A stretch of DNA of 19,545 nucleotides from Roseicyclus sp. (GTDB lineage: Bacteria > Pseudomonadota > Alphaproteobacteria > Rhodobacterales > Rhodobacteraceae), in the NCBI GenBank assembly GCA_018401055.1, contig JAGYLB010000104.1:1-19545 (forward strand), given 5' to 3'. Below are positions 1-8,129 of this stretch, piece after piece. The position numbers and the translations under genes are program-made. The stretch's first letter is position 1. Every line of letters starts with the position of its first letter. Under the pieces are notes generated by a model that saw only the letters and a program-made list of their open reading frames with translations, was not told where the DNA came from and made no database searches.

Positions 1-136
1 CGTCGTTCACCCACCACGCGTCGATCATCGGCCCGAGCGCCCAGCCATGCTCCGCAAACCACGCATAGAAATAGATCCAGGGCACGATTGCACCGACAAC
101 GACAAGCACAAGGTAGACAAGGCGAATGGGGGTCAT
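1..136 (-). CDS. DUF2834 domain membrane protein (partial, N-terminal part only)
   Basis: Read on the minus strand, an ATG at 136 opens a frame that leaves the window at base 1 and gives about 45 residues. The start MTPIRLVYLVLVVVGAIVPW is a hydrophobic helix. It is followed by YFYAWFAEHGWALG and a DAWW segment, which resembles DUF2834 proteins: small, multi-span inner-membrane proteins of about 110 residues with no known function. An AAAGGA Shine-Dalgarno sequence lies just upstream of the ATG. The gene is divergent from the ETF-QO gene. The C-terminal half is outside the window, so the family call rests on the first helix and the loop only. Confidence 0.6.
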   Translation of the reverse strand, partial: MTPIRLVYLVLVVVGAIVPWIYFYAWFAEHGWALGPMIDAWWVND

Positions 137-227
137 GGCTTCGATCCTTTTGCGGCTCGACCATAGCTAGCGCGCTCGCGCGCCGCGGGCCACCACCGCC
201 CTGCGACACCGTGATGCCGCGTCACGA

Positions 228-256
228 TTGACCCGCGCCCTACACTTGCCTAGGCA
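228..256 (+). promoter_or_regulatory. Putative sigma70-type promoter of the ETF-QO gene
   Basis: TTGACC at 228-233 is followed after 17 bp by TAGGCA at 251-256. The -35 is close to consensus and the -10 is poor, as is common in Rhodobacteraceae. It lies about 65 bp upstream of the ETF-QO start. A perfect 10-bp palindrome TGCCTAGGCA (247-256) covers the -10 and could be an operator. This is inference from sequence only. Confidence 0.4.
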
Positions 257-321
257 GTCACGAAATAATGTTGCGCGCATTGCCGCCCAAGCGGTCCGCC
301 GGAAAGCCAGGGGAGCCCAAG

Positions 322-1977
322 ATGTCCGAACCGATCCGCGAAAGCATGGACTATGATGTCGTCATCGTGGGCGCCGGCCCCTCTGGCCTGTCCGCCGCGA
401 TCCGGCTGAAACAGATCGACCCCGATTTGTCGGTGGTCGTCCTCGAAAAAGGGTCCGAGGTCGGCGCGCATATCCTGTCGGGCGCGGTTCTGGACCCCGT
501 GGGCCTGAACAAGCTCTATCCCCGGATTGAAGCGCCAAGGGCGCGCCCTCAACGGTGCCCGTGCGCGAAGACAAGTTCTATGTTCTGGGCGAGGGGGGCG
601 GCATCCGCCTGCCCAACAGCCTGATGCCGCGGCTGATGAACAACCACGGCAACTACATCGTTTCCATGGGCAATGTCTGCCGCTGGATGGCGCAGCAGGC
701 CGAAGATCTGGGGGTCGAGATCTTCCCGGGCATGTCTTGCTCCGCGCTGGTCTACGGCGACGATGGTGCGGTCGCGGGAGTGGTCGCGGGCGAATTCGGC
801 AAGAACCCCGACGGCACGCAAGGCGATGCCTACGAGCCGGGGATGGAACTGCGCGGCAAGTACGTCTTTCTCGCCGAAGGCGTGCGCGGATCTCTGACCA
901 AAGAAGTGTTGGCGAAATACGACCTTCAAAAAGAGAGCTGCCCGCAGAAATTCGGCCTCGGTATGAAGGAAATCTGGGAAATCGACCCCGAAAAGCATGT
1001 CGAGGGTCGCGTGATGCACACGATGGGCTGGCCGCTGGGCAAGAATGCCGGCTGGCGGGTCCTTCATCTATCACCTTGAGAACAATCAGGTCTATGTCGG
1101 TTTCGTGGTCCATCTGAACTACGAGAATCCGCATCTCTACCCCTACATGGAATTCCAGCGCTTCAAGCATCACCCGATGGTGGCCGAGTTGCTGAAGGGC
1201 GGCAAACGCATCGCTTATGGCGCGCGCGCCATCAGTGAAGGCGGCTGGCAATCCATGCCCAAGGCCGTCGCGCCCGGTGTCGCCATCCTCGGCTGCGGCG
1301 TCGGTCTGGTGAACGTGCCCCGCATCAAGGGCAACCACAACGCGATGCTGTCGGGGATCGAAGCCGCCGAAGCCGCCGCCGCCGCCATCAAGGCGGGCCG
1401 TGCCAGTGATGAGCTGACCGCCTATGACGATTACCTCCACAAGGATGGCCCCATCGCGCGCGACCTCAAGCCGGTGCGCAACGTCAAGCCGCTGTGGTCG
1501 AAATACGGGTTGCTCGGCGGTGTCGTTCTGGGCGGGATGGATATGTGGACCAACAGCCTGTTCGGAGCATCCTTCTTCGGCACGCTCAAGCACGGCAAAT
1601 CCGACGCGCAGGCGACCGGCAAGGCGCGCGATCACACGCCCATCGACTACCCCAAACCCGACGGCAAGCTCAGCTTCGACCGGCTGACCAATGTCAGCTT
1701 CTCGATGACCAACCACGAGGAACACCAGCCCGCGCACCTGCAACTGAAGGACGCGAGCATTCCAATCCTCGTCAACCTGCCTGAATACGCCGAACCCGCG
1801 CAGCGCTATTGCCCGGCGGGTGTCTACGAGGTGGTAGGCGAGGGGGCGGATGCGCGCTTCGTCATCAACTTCCAGAACTGCGTGCACTGCAAGACCTGCG
1901 ACATCAAGGATCCGTCGCAAAACATCCACTGGACGGTGCCGCAAGGCGGCGATGGACCCAACTACCCGAACATGTGA
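322..1977 (+). CDS. Electron transfer flavoprotein-ubiquinone oxidoreductase (frameshifted in this sequence)
   Basis: Membrane-associated FAD and [4Fe-4S] enzyme that passes electrons from reduced ETF (fatty-acid and amino-acid oxidation) to ubiquinone. The start MSEPIRESMDYDVVIVGAG at 322 is chosen because it follows an AGGGGA Shine-Dalgarno and leads directly into the dinucleotide-binding motif GAGPSGL. The middle part (about 531-1050) carries GEGGGIRLPNSLMPRLMNNH. The C-terminal part (from about 1053) has a hydrophobic WSKYGLLGGVVLGG stretch, then the cluster cysteines in CPAGVYEV and NCVHCKTCDIKDPSQN. All are hallmarks of ETF-QO. The frame changes twice: near 522-531 (several bases altered, leaving a TGA at 528) and at about 1052, where removing one T restores NAGGSFIYHLENN. 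Repaired length is about 551 residues, normal for the family. I treat both breaks as sequence errors. Confidence 0.93.
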
Positions 1978-2004
1978 TCGGGAAACCGTGCGACTGATGG
2001 GGCA

Positions 2005-2025
2005 GGGCGCATTGCCCTTGCGCCC
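2005..2025 (+). terminator. Weak hairpin between the ETF-QO and TPR genes
   Basis: GGGCGCA (2005-2011) and TGCGCCC (2019-2025) pair as a 7-bp GC-rich stem with a 7-base loop. No proper T-run follows; only a pyrimidine-rich CTTTCCTT lies about 15 bp on. It could be a weak terminator or attenuator ahead of the TPR gene, or chance in a GC-rich spacer. Confidence 0.25.
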
Positions 2026-2065
2026 CTCGGGCCCTAGTCTTTCCTTGAACCGGAGGAGACCGACC

Positions 2066-3757
2066 ATGCGCCGCCCCCTGCTGATCCTGTCTCTTGTGGC
2101 GACCCTTGGGGCAGCCCCGCCTGCCTTCGCACAGGAACAGGGGCTGGCCGGTGCCTATCTCGCCGCCCGGGCTGCCGTGATCGACGGCGACCACCGCGCC
2201 GCCGCCGTCCATTTCGAGAACGCGCTGGCCGCCGATCCCGGCAACCCGATGCTGATCGGCAACGCGATCTTCGCCAATGCCGCTCTGGGACAATGGGGCC
2301 GGGCTGAAACTATCGCCGATATGCTCGACCCGGGCGTTGAGGGTCAGGAACTTGTCAATCTGGTGCGCATGGTGCGCGGGCTGTCTCAGGGCGACCTGGT
2401 CGGCGCACGCGCCGCGATCGAGGCCGGGCAGGGTGCCGGACCTCTGATCGACCCACTGGCGCTGGCCTGGATCGCGCTGGGCGAGGGCGACATGGGCCGC
2501 GCCGCCGACGGCTTCCGTGCCATTGCGCAGGACGAGGCCCTGAGCGACATCGCGTTGACCCATCTTGCGCTCGCCCGTGCGGCCGTGGGCGATTTCGAAG
2601 GTGCCGATGCGATCTTTTCGGGCGATGAATTCGGCCCCCTGTCGGTCAACGAACGCTCCATCCGCGCCCGGGCCGAGGTTCTGGTGCAGCTCGACCGTGC
2701 CAATGACGCGCTGCAACTGCTCGATTTCTTCACCGCTGGCGTGCCCGATCCCGTCCTTCTGGCCCTGCGCGAGCGGATCGCCTCCCAAGACAGCGTCCCG
2801 CCCTACACCTTTCTGACCACAGCGACCCAAGGTCTGGCCGAGGTGTTCCATACCATCGCCGAGGCGCTGGGGCGTGACGCAGGGTCTACCACGCTGCCAT
2901 TGCTCTATGCCCGTGCCGCCCATGGCATCGACCCGGCCCATACCGACGCGCTGATCCTTGCGGGCCAGATCCTTGCCGAGGCCGATCAGTTCGCGCTGGC
3001 CGCCGATGCCTTTTCCGAGGTGCCCGAGGGCGATGCTCAATACATTGAGGCGCAACTTGGTCGCGCTGATGCATACTTCGATGGTGACCGCCGCGACGAG
3101 GCGGTCGAGGTGCTGCAGCGTCTGGCAACAGTTCACCCCGACCTCGCCACCGTTCAGGCCGCGCTGGGCGACATCCTGCGCCGGACCGAGGATTGCGCGG
3201 GTGCCGTCGCGGCCTACACGGCGGCGCTCGATCTCGTTGACATCACGCAAAGCCGGTACTGGTTTCTCTATTACACGCGCGGCATCTGCCACGATGTCCT
3301 GGATGATTTCGAAGCCTCCGAGGCAGATTTCCGGCAGGCTCTGGTCCTCAACCCCGATCAGCCGCTGGTGCTCAACAATCTCGGCTATGCCATGGTCGAA
3401 CAGCGCCGCAACCTCGACGAGGCGCTCGACATGATCGAACGCGCCGTCGCGGGCCGCCCGGATTCGGGCTATATCGTCGACAGTCTGGGTTGGGTGCTCT
3501 ACCGCCTTGGCCGCTTCGACGAAGCGGTGGAACCCATGGAGCGCGCCGTTGCCCTCCTGCCCAATGATCCGATCATCAACGACCATCTGGGCGACGTCTA
3601 CTGGATGGTCGGTCGTCAGCGCGAGGCGCGCTTCCAATGGGAACGCGCGCTCAGCTTCGATCCGGAAGAGGCCGACGCGACCCGCATCCGCCGCAAGCTC
3701 GAGATCGGGCTGGACCGTGTGCTGGCCGATGAGGGCGGGGTGGGCGAAACCCAGTGA
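2066..3757 (+). CDS. Exported tetratricopeptide-repeat protein
   Basis: A 563-residue protein whose ATG at 2066 follows a strong GGAGGAG site. The N-terminus [20 protein letters not shown] is a Sec signal peptide with likely cleavage after AFA (residue 22), so the mature protein should be periplasmic or outer-membrane facing. The rest is helical and alanine-rich with TPR-like units throughout. They are clearest in the last third, for example [20 protein letters not shown], then [20 protein letters not shown] and [23 protein letters not shown] proteins act as assembly scaffolds; the partner cannot be told from the sequence. The stop overlaps the start of ispE (GTGA), so the two genes are probably translationally coupled. 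The frame is intact and base composition matches its neighbours. Confidence 0.88.
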   Translation: MRRPLLILSLVATLGAAPPAFAQEQGLAGAYLAARAAVIDGDHRAAAVHFENALAADPGNPMLIGNAIFANAALGQWGRAETIADMLDPGVEGQELVNLVRMVRGLSQGDLVGARAAIEAGQGAGPLIDPLALAWIALGEGDMGRAADGFRAIAQDEALSDIALTHLALARAAVGDFEGADAIFSGDEFGPLSVNERSIRARAEVLVQLDRANDALQLLDFFTAGVPDPVLLALRERIASQDSVPPYTFLTTATQGLAEVFHTIAEALGRDAGSTTLPLLYARAAHGIDPAHTDALILAGQILAEADQFALAADAFSEVPEGDAQYIEAQLGRADAYFDGDRRDEAVEVLQRLATVHPDLATVQAALGDILRRTEDCAGAVAAYTAALDLVDITQSRYWFLYYTRGICHDVLDDFEASEADFRQALVLNPDQPLVLNNLGYAMVEQRRNLDEALDMIERAVAGRPDSGYIVDSLGWVLYRLGRFDEAVEPMERAVALLPNDPIINDHLGDVYWMVGRQREARFQWERALSFDPEEADATRIRRKLEIGLDRVLADEGGVGETQ

Positions 3758-4590
3758 GGCTTTTCGCGCCCGCAAAGGTTAATCTTGCGCTTCATGTCAC
3801 CGGGCGGCGGGCCGATGGCTACCACCTGCTCGAGTCCATTGTAGTCTTCGCTGATCTGGGCGACGGGATCGACATCGCGCCCTCGGCAGACCTTTCGCTG
3901 ACCGTCACCGGCCCGCGCGCTGCCGGTGTGCCTGCCGACCGGCGCAACCTGATCTGGCAGGCGGCCGAATTGTTCGCGCCGGGGCAGGGCGCGGCCATCA
4001 CGCTCGACAAGCATCTGCCCCATGCCGGCGGCATTGGCGGCGGATCGGCCGATGCGGCGGCCACGCTGCGCGGTCTGGCGGAGTTCTGGACCCAACCCCT
4101 GCCAGATGCCGCCGCCATCCTGTCGCTGGGTGCCGATGTGCCCGTCTGCCTGTTCGGCAAACCGGCCCGCATGTCCGGCATCGGCGAGGTCGTAGCCCCC
4201 CTGCCGCCCCTGCCGCCGCTCTGGATCGTGTTGGTCAATCCCGGCATCGAGGTGCCTACGGGCGCCGTGTTCAAGGCGCTCGGCACGCCCGACAACCCCC
4301 CCTTGCCCGAGATCCCCGCCGAGGGTTGGCCGGAGGCGGCAGCCCTTGCGGCATGGCTATGCCGTGCCCGCAACGACCTCGAGCCGCCAGCCCGTGCCTT
4401 GGTGCCCGAGATCGCGCGGGTCATCGACCATCTGAATGCGCAGCCCGGTTGCCTGCTCGCCCGCATGTCGGGATCGGGCGGGACCTGTTTCGGCCTTTTC
4501 GCCGCTGAGGACGCCGCTTCACAGGCGGCCCAAGCCCTGCAGGACCGGCCCGATTGGTGGGTCGCAGCCGCCCGGCTTCTCTCCGCCTAG
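3754..4590 (+). CDS. ispE: 4-diphosphocytidyl-2-C-methyl-D-erythritol kinase
   Basis: A GHMP-fold kinase of 278 residues that phosphorylates CDP-methylerythritol in the MEP pathway to isoprenoid precursors, in the cytoplasm. The N-terminus [20 protein letters not shown] contains the conserved Lys8 and Asn10. The glycine-rich ATP loop [15 protein letters not shown] is at residues 89-103. GADVPVCL near residues 126-133 carries the catalytic Asp. The C-terminal GHMP motif [12 protein letters not shown] is present. It starts with GTG at 3754, inside the stop region of the TPR gene, with no independent promoter visible. The gene is complete and unbroken. It converges on the polyprenyl synthase gene with a 22-bp gap in which I see no hairpin. 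Confidence 0.95.
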   Translation: MRLFAPAKVNLALHVTGRRADGYHLLESIVVFADLGDGIDIAPSADLSLTVTGPRAAGVPADRRNLIWQAAELFAPGQGAAITLDKHLPHAGGIGGGSADAAATLRGLAEFWTQPLPDAAAILSLGADVPVCLFGKPARMSGIGEVVAPLPPLPPLWIVLVNPGIEVPTGAVFKALGTPDNPPLPEIPAEGWPEAAALAAWLCRARNDLEPPARALVPEIARVIDHLNAQPGCLLARMSGSGGTCFGLFAAEDAASQAAQALQDRPDWWVAAARLLSA

Positions 4591-4612
4591 ATCTTGTATA
4601 ATAATCCTACTG

Positions 4613-5615
4613 TCAGGTCAGGCGCGCCACGACGTAATCGGCCAGATCGGCCATCATGTCGCGCAGCGGATGCTGCGGCGCAGCATGCAGCGCCACCTTG
4701 GCCCTAGCCGCCCAATCCAGCGCCTCGACCCGTGTCTCCTCCAGCGTGCCGTGCGCGACCAGAAGCGCCATCGCCTGTTCCAGATCGCCCTCGCGCTGGT
4801 CGCCCTTCTCGATCGTCCTGACCCAGAACGCGCGTTCAGCTGCATCGGCGCGCGCAACCGCCCGGATCACCGGCAGCGTCAACTTGCGCTCGCGGAAATC
4901 ATCGCCGGTGTTCTTGCCCAGAACGCCCTCGCTGCCGCCCCAATCCAGCAGGTCATCGACCATCTGGAACGCGATGCCCAGCGCGTCGCCGTAGATCGCC
5001 AAGCCGCGCACCACGTCCTCGGGCTGATCGGCGATCACGCCGCCCACTTCGCAAGCGGCTTCGAACAGGGCGGCCGTCTTGCCGCGGATCACCTGCAGGT
5101 AGATGTCTTCCGTCGTGGCAAGGTTCATCGCTGTGGTCAGCTGCAACACCTCACCCTCGGCGATCACCGCCGCCGCGTTCGACAAGATGTTGAGAACCCG
5201 CAGGTTGCCCGTTTCCACCATCAGTTGGAACGACCGCGCGAACAGGTAATCGCCGACCAGAACGCTCGACTTGTTGTCCCACAGCAGGTTCGCAGTCGGC
5301 CGCCCGCGCCGCTTCTGGCTTTCGTCCACCACATCGTCATGCAGCAGAGTCGCGGTGTGGATGAACTCCACCGTCGCGGCCAGCTTCTGATGCGCGTCGC
5401 CGTCGTAGCCGCACATGCCGTGCCGCGGCCAGCGTCAGCATCGGGCGCACCCGCTTGCCGCCCGCCTCCACCAGATGGGCAGTCACTTCGGGGATGCGGG
5501 GCGCGTGCTTCGACGCCATGCGGTCGCGGATCAGCGCACCCACGGCGGCCAGATCATCGGCCAGCGCGGATTGCATCCGCTCGTGCGGCGCTGTCGCGGC
5601 ATCGTCGAGGCTCAT
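4613..5615 (-). CDS. ispB: Long-chain polyprenyl diphosphate synthase (one frameshift)
   Basis: Trans-isoprenyl diphosphate synthase that extends farnesyl diphosphate with IPP units, in this group probably making the decaprenyl tail of ubiquinone-10. It starts MSLDDAATAPHERMQ at 5615. EAGGKRVRPMLTLAAAR is the conserved region before the first aspartate motif LLHDDVVDES. The second motif is DDLLDWGGSEGVLGKNTGDD, and the gene ends ADLADYVVARLT. A single extra base at about 5417 splits the frame; deleting it gives the expected AAARMCGYDGDAHQKL. Repaired length is about 333 residues, normal for octaprenyl/decaprenyl synthases. Exact chain length cannot be read from sequence. The gene is divergent from the DUF2007 gene, with 75 bp between the starts. 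Confidence 0.9.
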
Positions 5616-5690
5616 GCGCCCGTCCTTCCCATCAAGTCCCCTGTCCGGCCCGGTCTCGACAAGCCGCCCAAGCCTGCCTACATCGGCGTC

Positions 5691-5906
5691 ATGCTTGAAA
5701 TCATGCGCAGCACCGACCCGACCGAAATCGCTTTCGCCTCGGCGCTTTTGTCCGGCGAGGGTATAGAGGTCTTCGAACTGGACGTCCATATGAGCGTGCT
5801 AGAGGGCTCCATCGGCATATTGCCGCGCCGGTTGCTGGTGCGCCGCGCCGATGCCTTCGCGGCGCGCGTCGTTCTGCGCGACAACAACCTGCCGGTGACC
5901 GAGTGA
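5691..5906 (+). CDS. DUF2007 domain protein (small putative signal-transducing protein)
   Basis: A 71-residue protein starting MLEIMRSTDPTEIAFASALL, with an internal GIEVFELDVHMSVLEGSIG and a C-terminal RRLLVRRADAFAARVVL. This pattern fits the DUF2007 fold, a small alpha/beta domain whose role is not established. The stop overlaps the GTG start of the methyltransferase gene (GTGA), suggesting coupled translation. The upstream in-frame extension to 5415 is antisense to the polyprenyl synthase gene and is not used. Confidence 0.8.
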   Translation: MLEIMRSTDPTEIAFASALLSGEGIEVFELDVHMSVLEGSIGILPRRLLVRRADAFAARVVLRDNNLPVTE

Positions 5907-6649
5907 CCACGACCTGCGACGCGTATCTCGGCGGCAAGGTGCAGATCACGCAGCCCCGGGACGGCTACCGCGCCGCGACCGACCCGGTCTATCTCGCCGC
6001 CGCCTGTCCCGCCGTGCCGGGTCAATCGGTGCTGGACCTGGGCTGCGGTGTAGGCACCGCCGCGCTCTGCCTGCATGTCCGGGTCCCAGGCCTGCAGATC
6101 GTGGGGGTGGAACGTCAGCCGGATTACGCGGCGCTTGCGCGCATGAACGCCGCGGCGGCCGGGGCCGACATGACCGTGATCGAGGCCGATCTGGTGAACC
6201 TGCCCGCCGACCTGCGCCAACGGTCTTTCGACCATGTCCTTACGAACCCACCCTTTTTCGCGGCGGGTGACGGGACCGCGTCCCGCGATATGGGCCGCGA
6301 GGCGGCAAACCGGGCCGAGACGCCGCTGGACGACTGGATCGCCGTGGCCCGCGCACGCCTTGCGCCAAAGGGCTGGCTGACCCTTATCCAGACCGCCGAA
6401 CGCCTGCCCGAATGCCTGTCGGTCCTACAGATTGGGTTTGGCGCGATCACCGTCCTGCCGATCCAGCCCCGCCGACGGCGCGCCGCCAACCGCGTCGTGA
6501 TCCGGGCGCGCAAATCCGCCCGTGCGCCCTTTCGCCTGCTGCCGCCCTTTCTTGTACATGAATGCGACAGCCATACCGCCGACGCGCCCGATTTCACCTC
6601 CCAAGCCGAGGCCGTGCTGCGCCACGCTGCGCCGATGCCTTTCGGCTGA
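5903..6649 (+). CDS. N6-adenine methyltransferase of the TrmN6/YfiC type
   Basis: A 248-residue SAM-dependent methyltransferase. SAM-binding motif LDLGCGVG is at residues 44-51, an acidic residue in VGVERQPDY ends strand 2, and the catalytic NPPF motif is at 115-118. NPPF is diagnostic of amino-methylating enzymes of the tRNA1(Val) adenine-37 N6 family. The N-terminal YLGGKVQITQPRDGYRAATD matches the same group. The substrate is inferred from the family; an rRNA or protein target is possible but less likely. Start is GTG at 5903, overlapping the DUF2007 stop. The frame is intact. Confidence 0.85.
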   Translation: MTTTCDAYLGGKVQITQPRDGYRAATDPVYLAAACPAVPGQSVLDLGCGVGTAALCLHVRVPGLQIVGVERQPDYAALARMNAAAAGADMTVIEADLVNLPADLRQRSFDHVLTNPPFFAAGDGTASRDMGREAANRAETPLDDWIAVARARLAPKGWLTLIQTAERLPECLSVLQIGFGAITVLPIQPRRRRAANRVVIRARKSARAPFRLLPPFLVHECDSHTADAPDFTSQAEAVLRHAAPMPFG

Positions 6650-6754
6650 GCGATAGATCGCATTTGAACAATCCCGCTGGTTGTTTTGCGTGACACGACT
6701 CAACTTCCGTGCTGCACTTGTCATACGACAGTCACAATGGAGAGGAGGACTTTC

Positions 6755-6919
6755 ATGTCACTTGGGTCTCACCTGCAGGAACTGAAGAAGAAACACGCAA
6801 ACCTCTCGCAAAAGGTCGAGCAGGCACAACGCAGCCCCGCGGTCGACGACCTTGTGGTGCGCGAGCTGAAGAAAGAGAAACTCCGCCTCAAAGAAGAGAT
6901 TTCGCGCCTCGCCAACTGA
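6755..6919 (+). CDS. YdcH / DUF465 family small coiled-coil protein
   Basis: A 54-residue, highly charged helical protein: MSLGSHLQELKKKHANLSQK at the N-terminus and VVRELKKEKLRLKEEISRLA at the C-terminus. Heptad-like spacing of Leu suggests a coiled coil, as in DUF465/YdcH proteins, whose function is unknown. The ATG at 6755 is preferred over 6737 because GAGGAGG sits 8 bp upstream of it. The coding bases are less GC-rich than the neighbours because of the Lys/Glu content. Confidence 0.85.
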   Translation: MSLGSHLQELKKKHANLSQKVEQAQRSPAVDDLVVRELKKEKLRLKEEISRLAN

Positions 6920-6925
6920 GACGCG

Positions 6926-6948
6926 GCCGCGCCATGTCTTCGCGCGGC
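6926..6948 (+). terminator. Possible hairpin terminator after the YdcH-type gene
   Basis: GCCGCGC (6926-6932) pairs with GCGCGGC (6942-6948) around a 9-base loop, starting 7 bp after the stop codon. A short T-containing stretch (CCTTGTT) follows about 6 bp later but is not a clean T-run. Position favours a terminator; the tail is weak. Confidence 0.35.
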
Positions 6949-7040
6949 GGCATCCTTGTTAGCTTCAGCGTTGCATCCGGCGAAACCCGGTATTGTCGCT
7001 TTTGCCGCTACTCGGGTCACCATTGCTGACCTATCTTCTC

Positions 7041-7066
7041 GATCAAGGGAGGTGTTCTCCTTGATC
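7041..7066 (+). promoter_or_regulatory. Hairpin directly upstream of the ribosome-binding site of the 37-residue gene
   Basis: GATCAAGGGAG (7041-7051) pairs with CTCCTTGATC (7057-7066): ten base pairs, one bulged G, and a GTGTT loop. The left arm contains GGGAGG, itself Shine-Dalgarno-like. The stem ends only 1-2 bases before AAGAGGAAG, the ribosome-binding site for the ATG at 7082. There is no T-run, so this is more likely a 5' UTR structure than a terminator. Confidence 0.4.
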
Positions 7067-7081
7067 AAGAGGAAGTCACCG

Positions 7082-7195
7082 ATGGAAAATTTTGCTCACA
7101 CGGCTCAGGTTCGCGCCCAGATCGTTGCGGCTCGCCAAGAATGCGCAGCCTATTTCTGGCGCGGCGTCTTTGGTCTGTTTTCGCGCCGCGCCTGA
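7082..7195 (+). CDS. Small protein of 37 residues, function unknown
   Basis: The frame MENFAHTAQVRAQIVAARQE followed by CAAYFWRGVFGLFSRRA starts at an ATG 8-9 bases after AGAGGAAG and stops at 7195. It is followed within 30 bp by a clear terminator, which supports a real transcript ending here. The layout is an amphipathic Ala/Arg helix, then an aromatic-rich segment YFWRGVFGLF and a basic tail, similar in style to the many small basic proteins of Rhodobacteraceae (DUF1127-like or RSP_7527-like). I cannot assign it to a family. The same frame extends upstream to 6956, but that extension crosses the hairpin and lacks a ribosome-binding site. Confidence 0.5.
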   Translation: MENFAHTAQVRAQIVAARQECAAYFWRGVFGLFSRRA

Positions 7196-7220
7196 TCCCG
7201 TCACGGAAGACCAGACATGG

Positions 7221-7247
7221 AAAAGGCCGGGTCAAGCCCGGCCTTTT
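7221..7247. terminator. Bidirectional rho-independent terminator
   Basis: AAAAGGCCGGG (7221-7231) and CCCGGCCTTTT (7237-7247) form a perfect 11-bp stem with a 5-base loop. Each strand ends in a run of four T. It sits between the stop of the 37-residue gene (plus strand, 7195) and the stop of phaB (minus strand, 7267), so it can serve both. Confidence 0.85.
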
Positions 7248-7266
7248 GCGTTTCAATCTGGATCCC

Positions 7267-7989
7267 TCAGACGAAGAACTGCGCCCCGTTGGCTGAGATG
7301 GTCGAGCCGTTGATGAAGCCCGATTGCTCGGACGCCAAGAATACCACGCAGCGCGCGATTTCCTCGGGCTCGCCCAGACGGCCCGCAGGGATGCCTGCGA
7401 CGATCTTGGCGCGCACTTCCTCGGGGATCGCCATCACCATTTCGGTGGCGATGTAGCCGGGGCAGATCGCGTTGGCCGTGATCCCCGCCCGCGCGCCTTC
7501 TTGCGCAAGCGATTTCACGATACCCAGATCGCCCGCCTTGGTCGCGGCATAGTTGACCTGACCGAACTGGCCCTTTTGCCCGTTGATCGAGGAAATCACG
7601 ATCACGCGCCCGAACTTGCGGTCGCGCATGCCGGGCCAGACCGGGTGGACGGTGTTGAACACGCCGGTCAGGTTGGTGTCGATCACCTCTTTCCACTGCT
7701 CGGGCGTCATCTTGTGGAAGGGCGCGTCGCGCGTGATGCCCGCATTGGCGACGACCACGTCGATGGGCCCAAGGTCAGCCTCGACCTGCGCAATTCCAGC
7801 CTTGGAACTGTCGTAATCTGCGACATTCCACTTGTAGGTTTTGATGCCGGTTTCCTTGGTGAAGGCTGCGGCCTTTTCGTCGTTGCCGGCATAGGTGGCG
7901 GCGACCTCGTAGCCCTCCGCCTTAAGGGCCTTGGAAATGGCCTCTCCGATGCCGCGGCTTCCGCCGGTGACGAGTGCTACTTTTGCCAT
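7267..7989 (-). CDS. phaB: Acetoacetyl-CoA reductase
   Basis: NADPH-dependent short-chain dehydrogenase of 240 residues that reduces acetoacetyl-CoA to (R)-3-hydroxybutyryl-CoA, the monomer for polyhydroxybutyrate. Cofactor loop TGGSRGIG is at residues 8-15, NAG at 82-84, and the catalytic set is Asn106, Ser134, Tyr147 and Lys151 (in VNYAATKAG). SSINGQKGQFGQVNYAATKA is the typical PhaB signature. The ATG at 7989 follows GGAGGAG. The gene is complete. It lies downstream of phaA on the same strand, but a terminator and a possible promoter separate them. phaC and phaR are not in the window. Confidence 0.95.
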   Translation of the reverse strand: MAKVALVTGGSRGIGEAISKALKAEGYEVAATYAGNDEKAAAFTKETGIKTYKWNVADYDSSKAGIAQVEADLGPIDVVVANAGITRDAPFHKMTPEQWKEVIDTNLTGVFNTVHPVWPGMRDRKFGRVIVISSINGQKGQFGQVNYAATKAGDLGIVKSLAQEGARAGITANAICPGYIATEMVMAIPEEVRAKIVAGIPAGRLGEPEEIARCVVFLASEQSGFINGSTISANGAQFFV

Positions 7990-8024
7990 GATCTCCTCCA
8001 GTCTGGCGAATATCTCAGGTAATG

Positions 8025-8053
8025 GTGTTACGCGGACAGCGCGCAGGGCGCAA
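8025..8053 (-). promoter_or_regulatory. Candidate promoter of phaB
   Basis: On the minus strand TTGCGC (8053-8048) is followed after 17 bp by TAACAC (8030-8025), about 36 bp upstream of the phaB start. Both boxes are degenerate. Its position just downstream of the phaA terminator is the main support. Confidence 0.3.
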
Positions 8054-8088
8054 CTTTGTTTCGTCAACTATTGCGTTGTGGAGCAAAG

Positions 8089-8115
8089 AAAAAAGGGCGC
8101 CCAAAGGCGCCCCTT
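8089..8115 (-). terminator. Rho-independent terminator after phaA
   Basis: Read on the minus strand, a 7-bp GC stem (8112-8106 with 8101-8095, loop TTTG) is extended by one G-U and two A-U pairs and ends in six T (8094-8089). It stops transcription of phaA and implies that phaB has its own promoter or depends on read-through. Confidence 0.8.
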
Positions 8116-8129
8116 GGTCTCGTGCCGAT

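Noticed and set aside
250..2067. Very long minus-strand open frame (605 codons) opposite the ETF-QO gene
   Set aside because: It is antisense to a conserved gene, has no recognisable domain, and is rich in Arg, Pro and His as expected from the complement of high-GC coding sequence.
1904..3775. Long minus-strand open frame opposite the TPR gene
   Set aside because: A shadow of the GC-rich TPR coding strand; no ribosome-binding site and no family similarity.
4591..4612. TATAAT-like sequence in the short gap between ispE and the polyprenyl synthase gene
   Set aside because: It lies between two convergent stop codons, has no -35 partner at the right distance, and no gene starts downstream of it.
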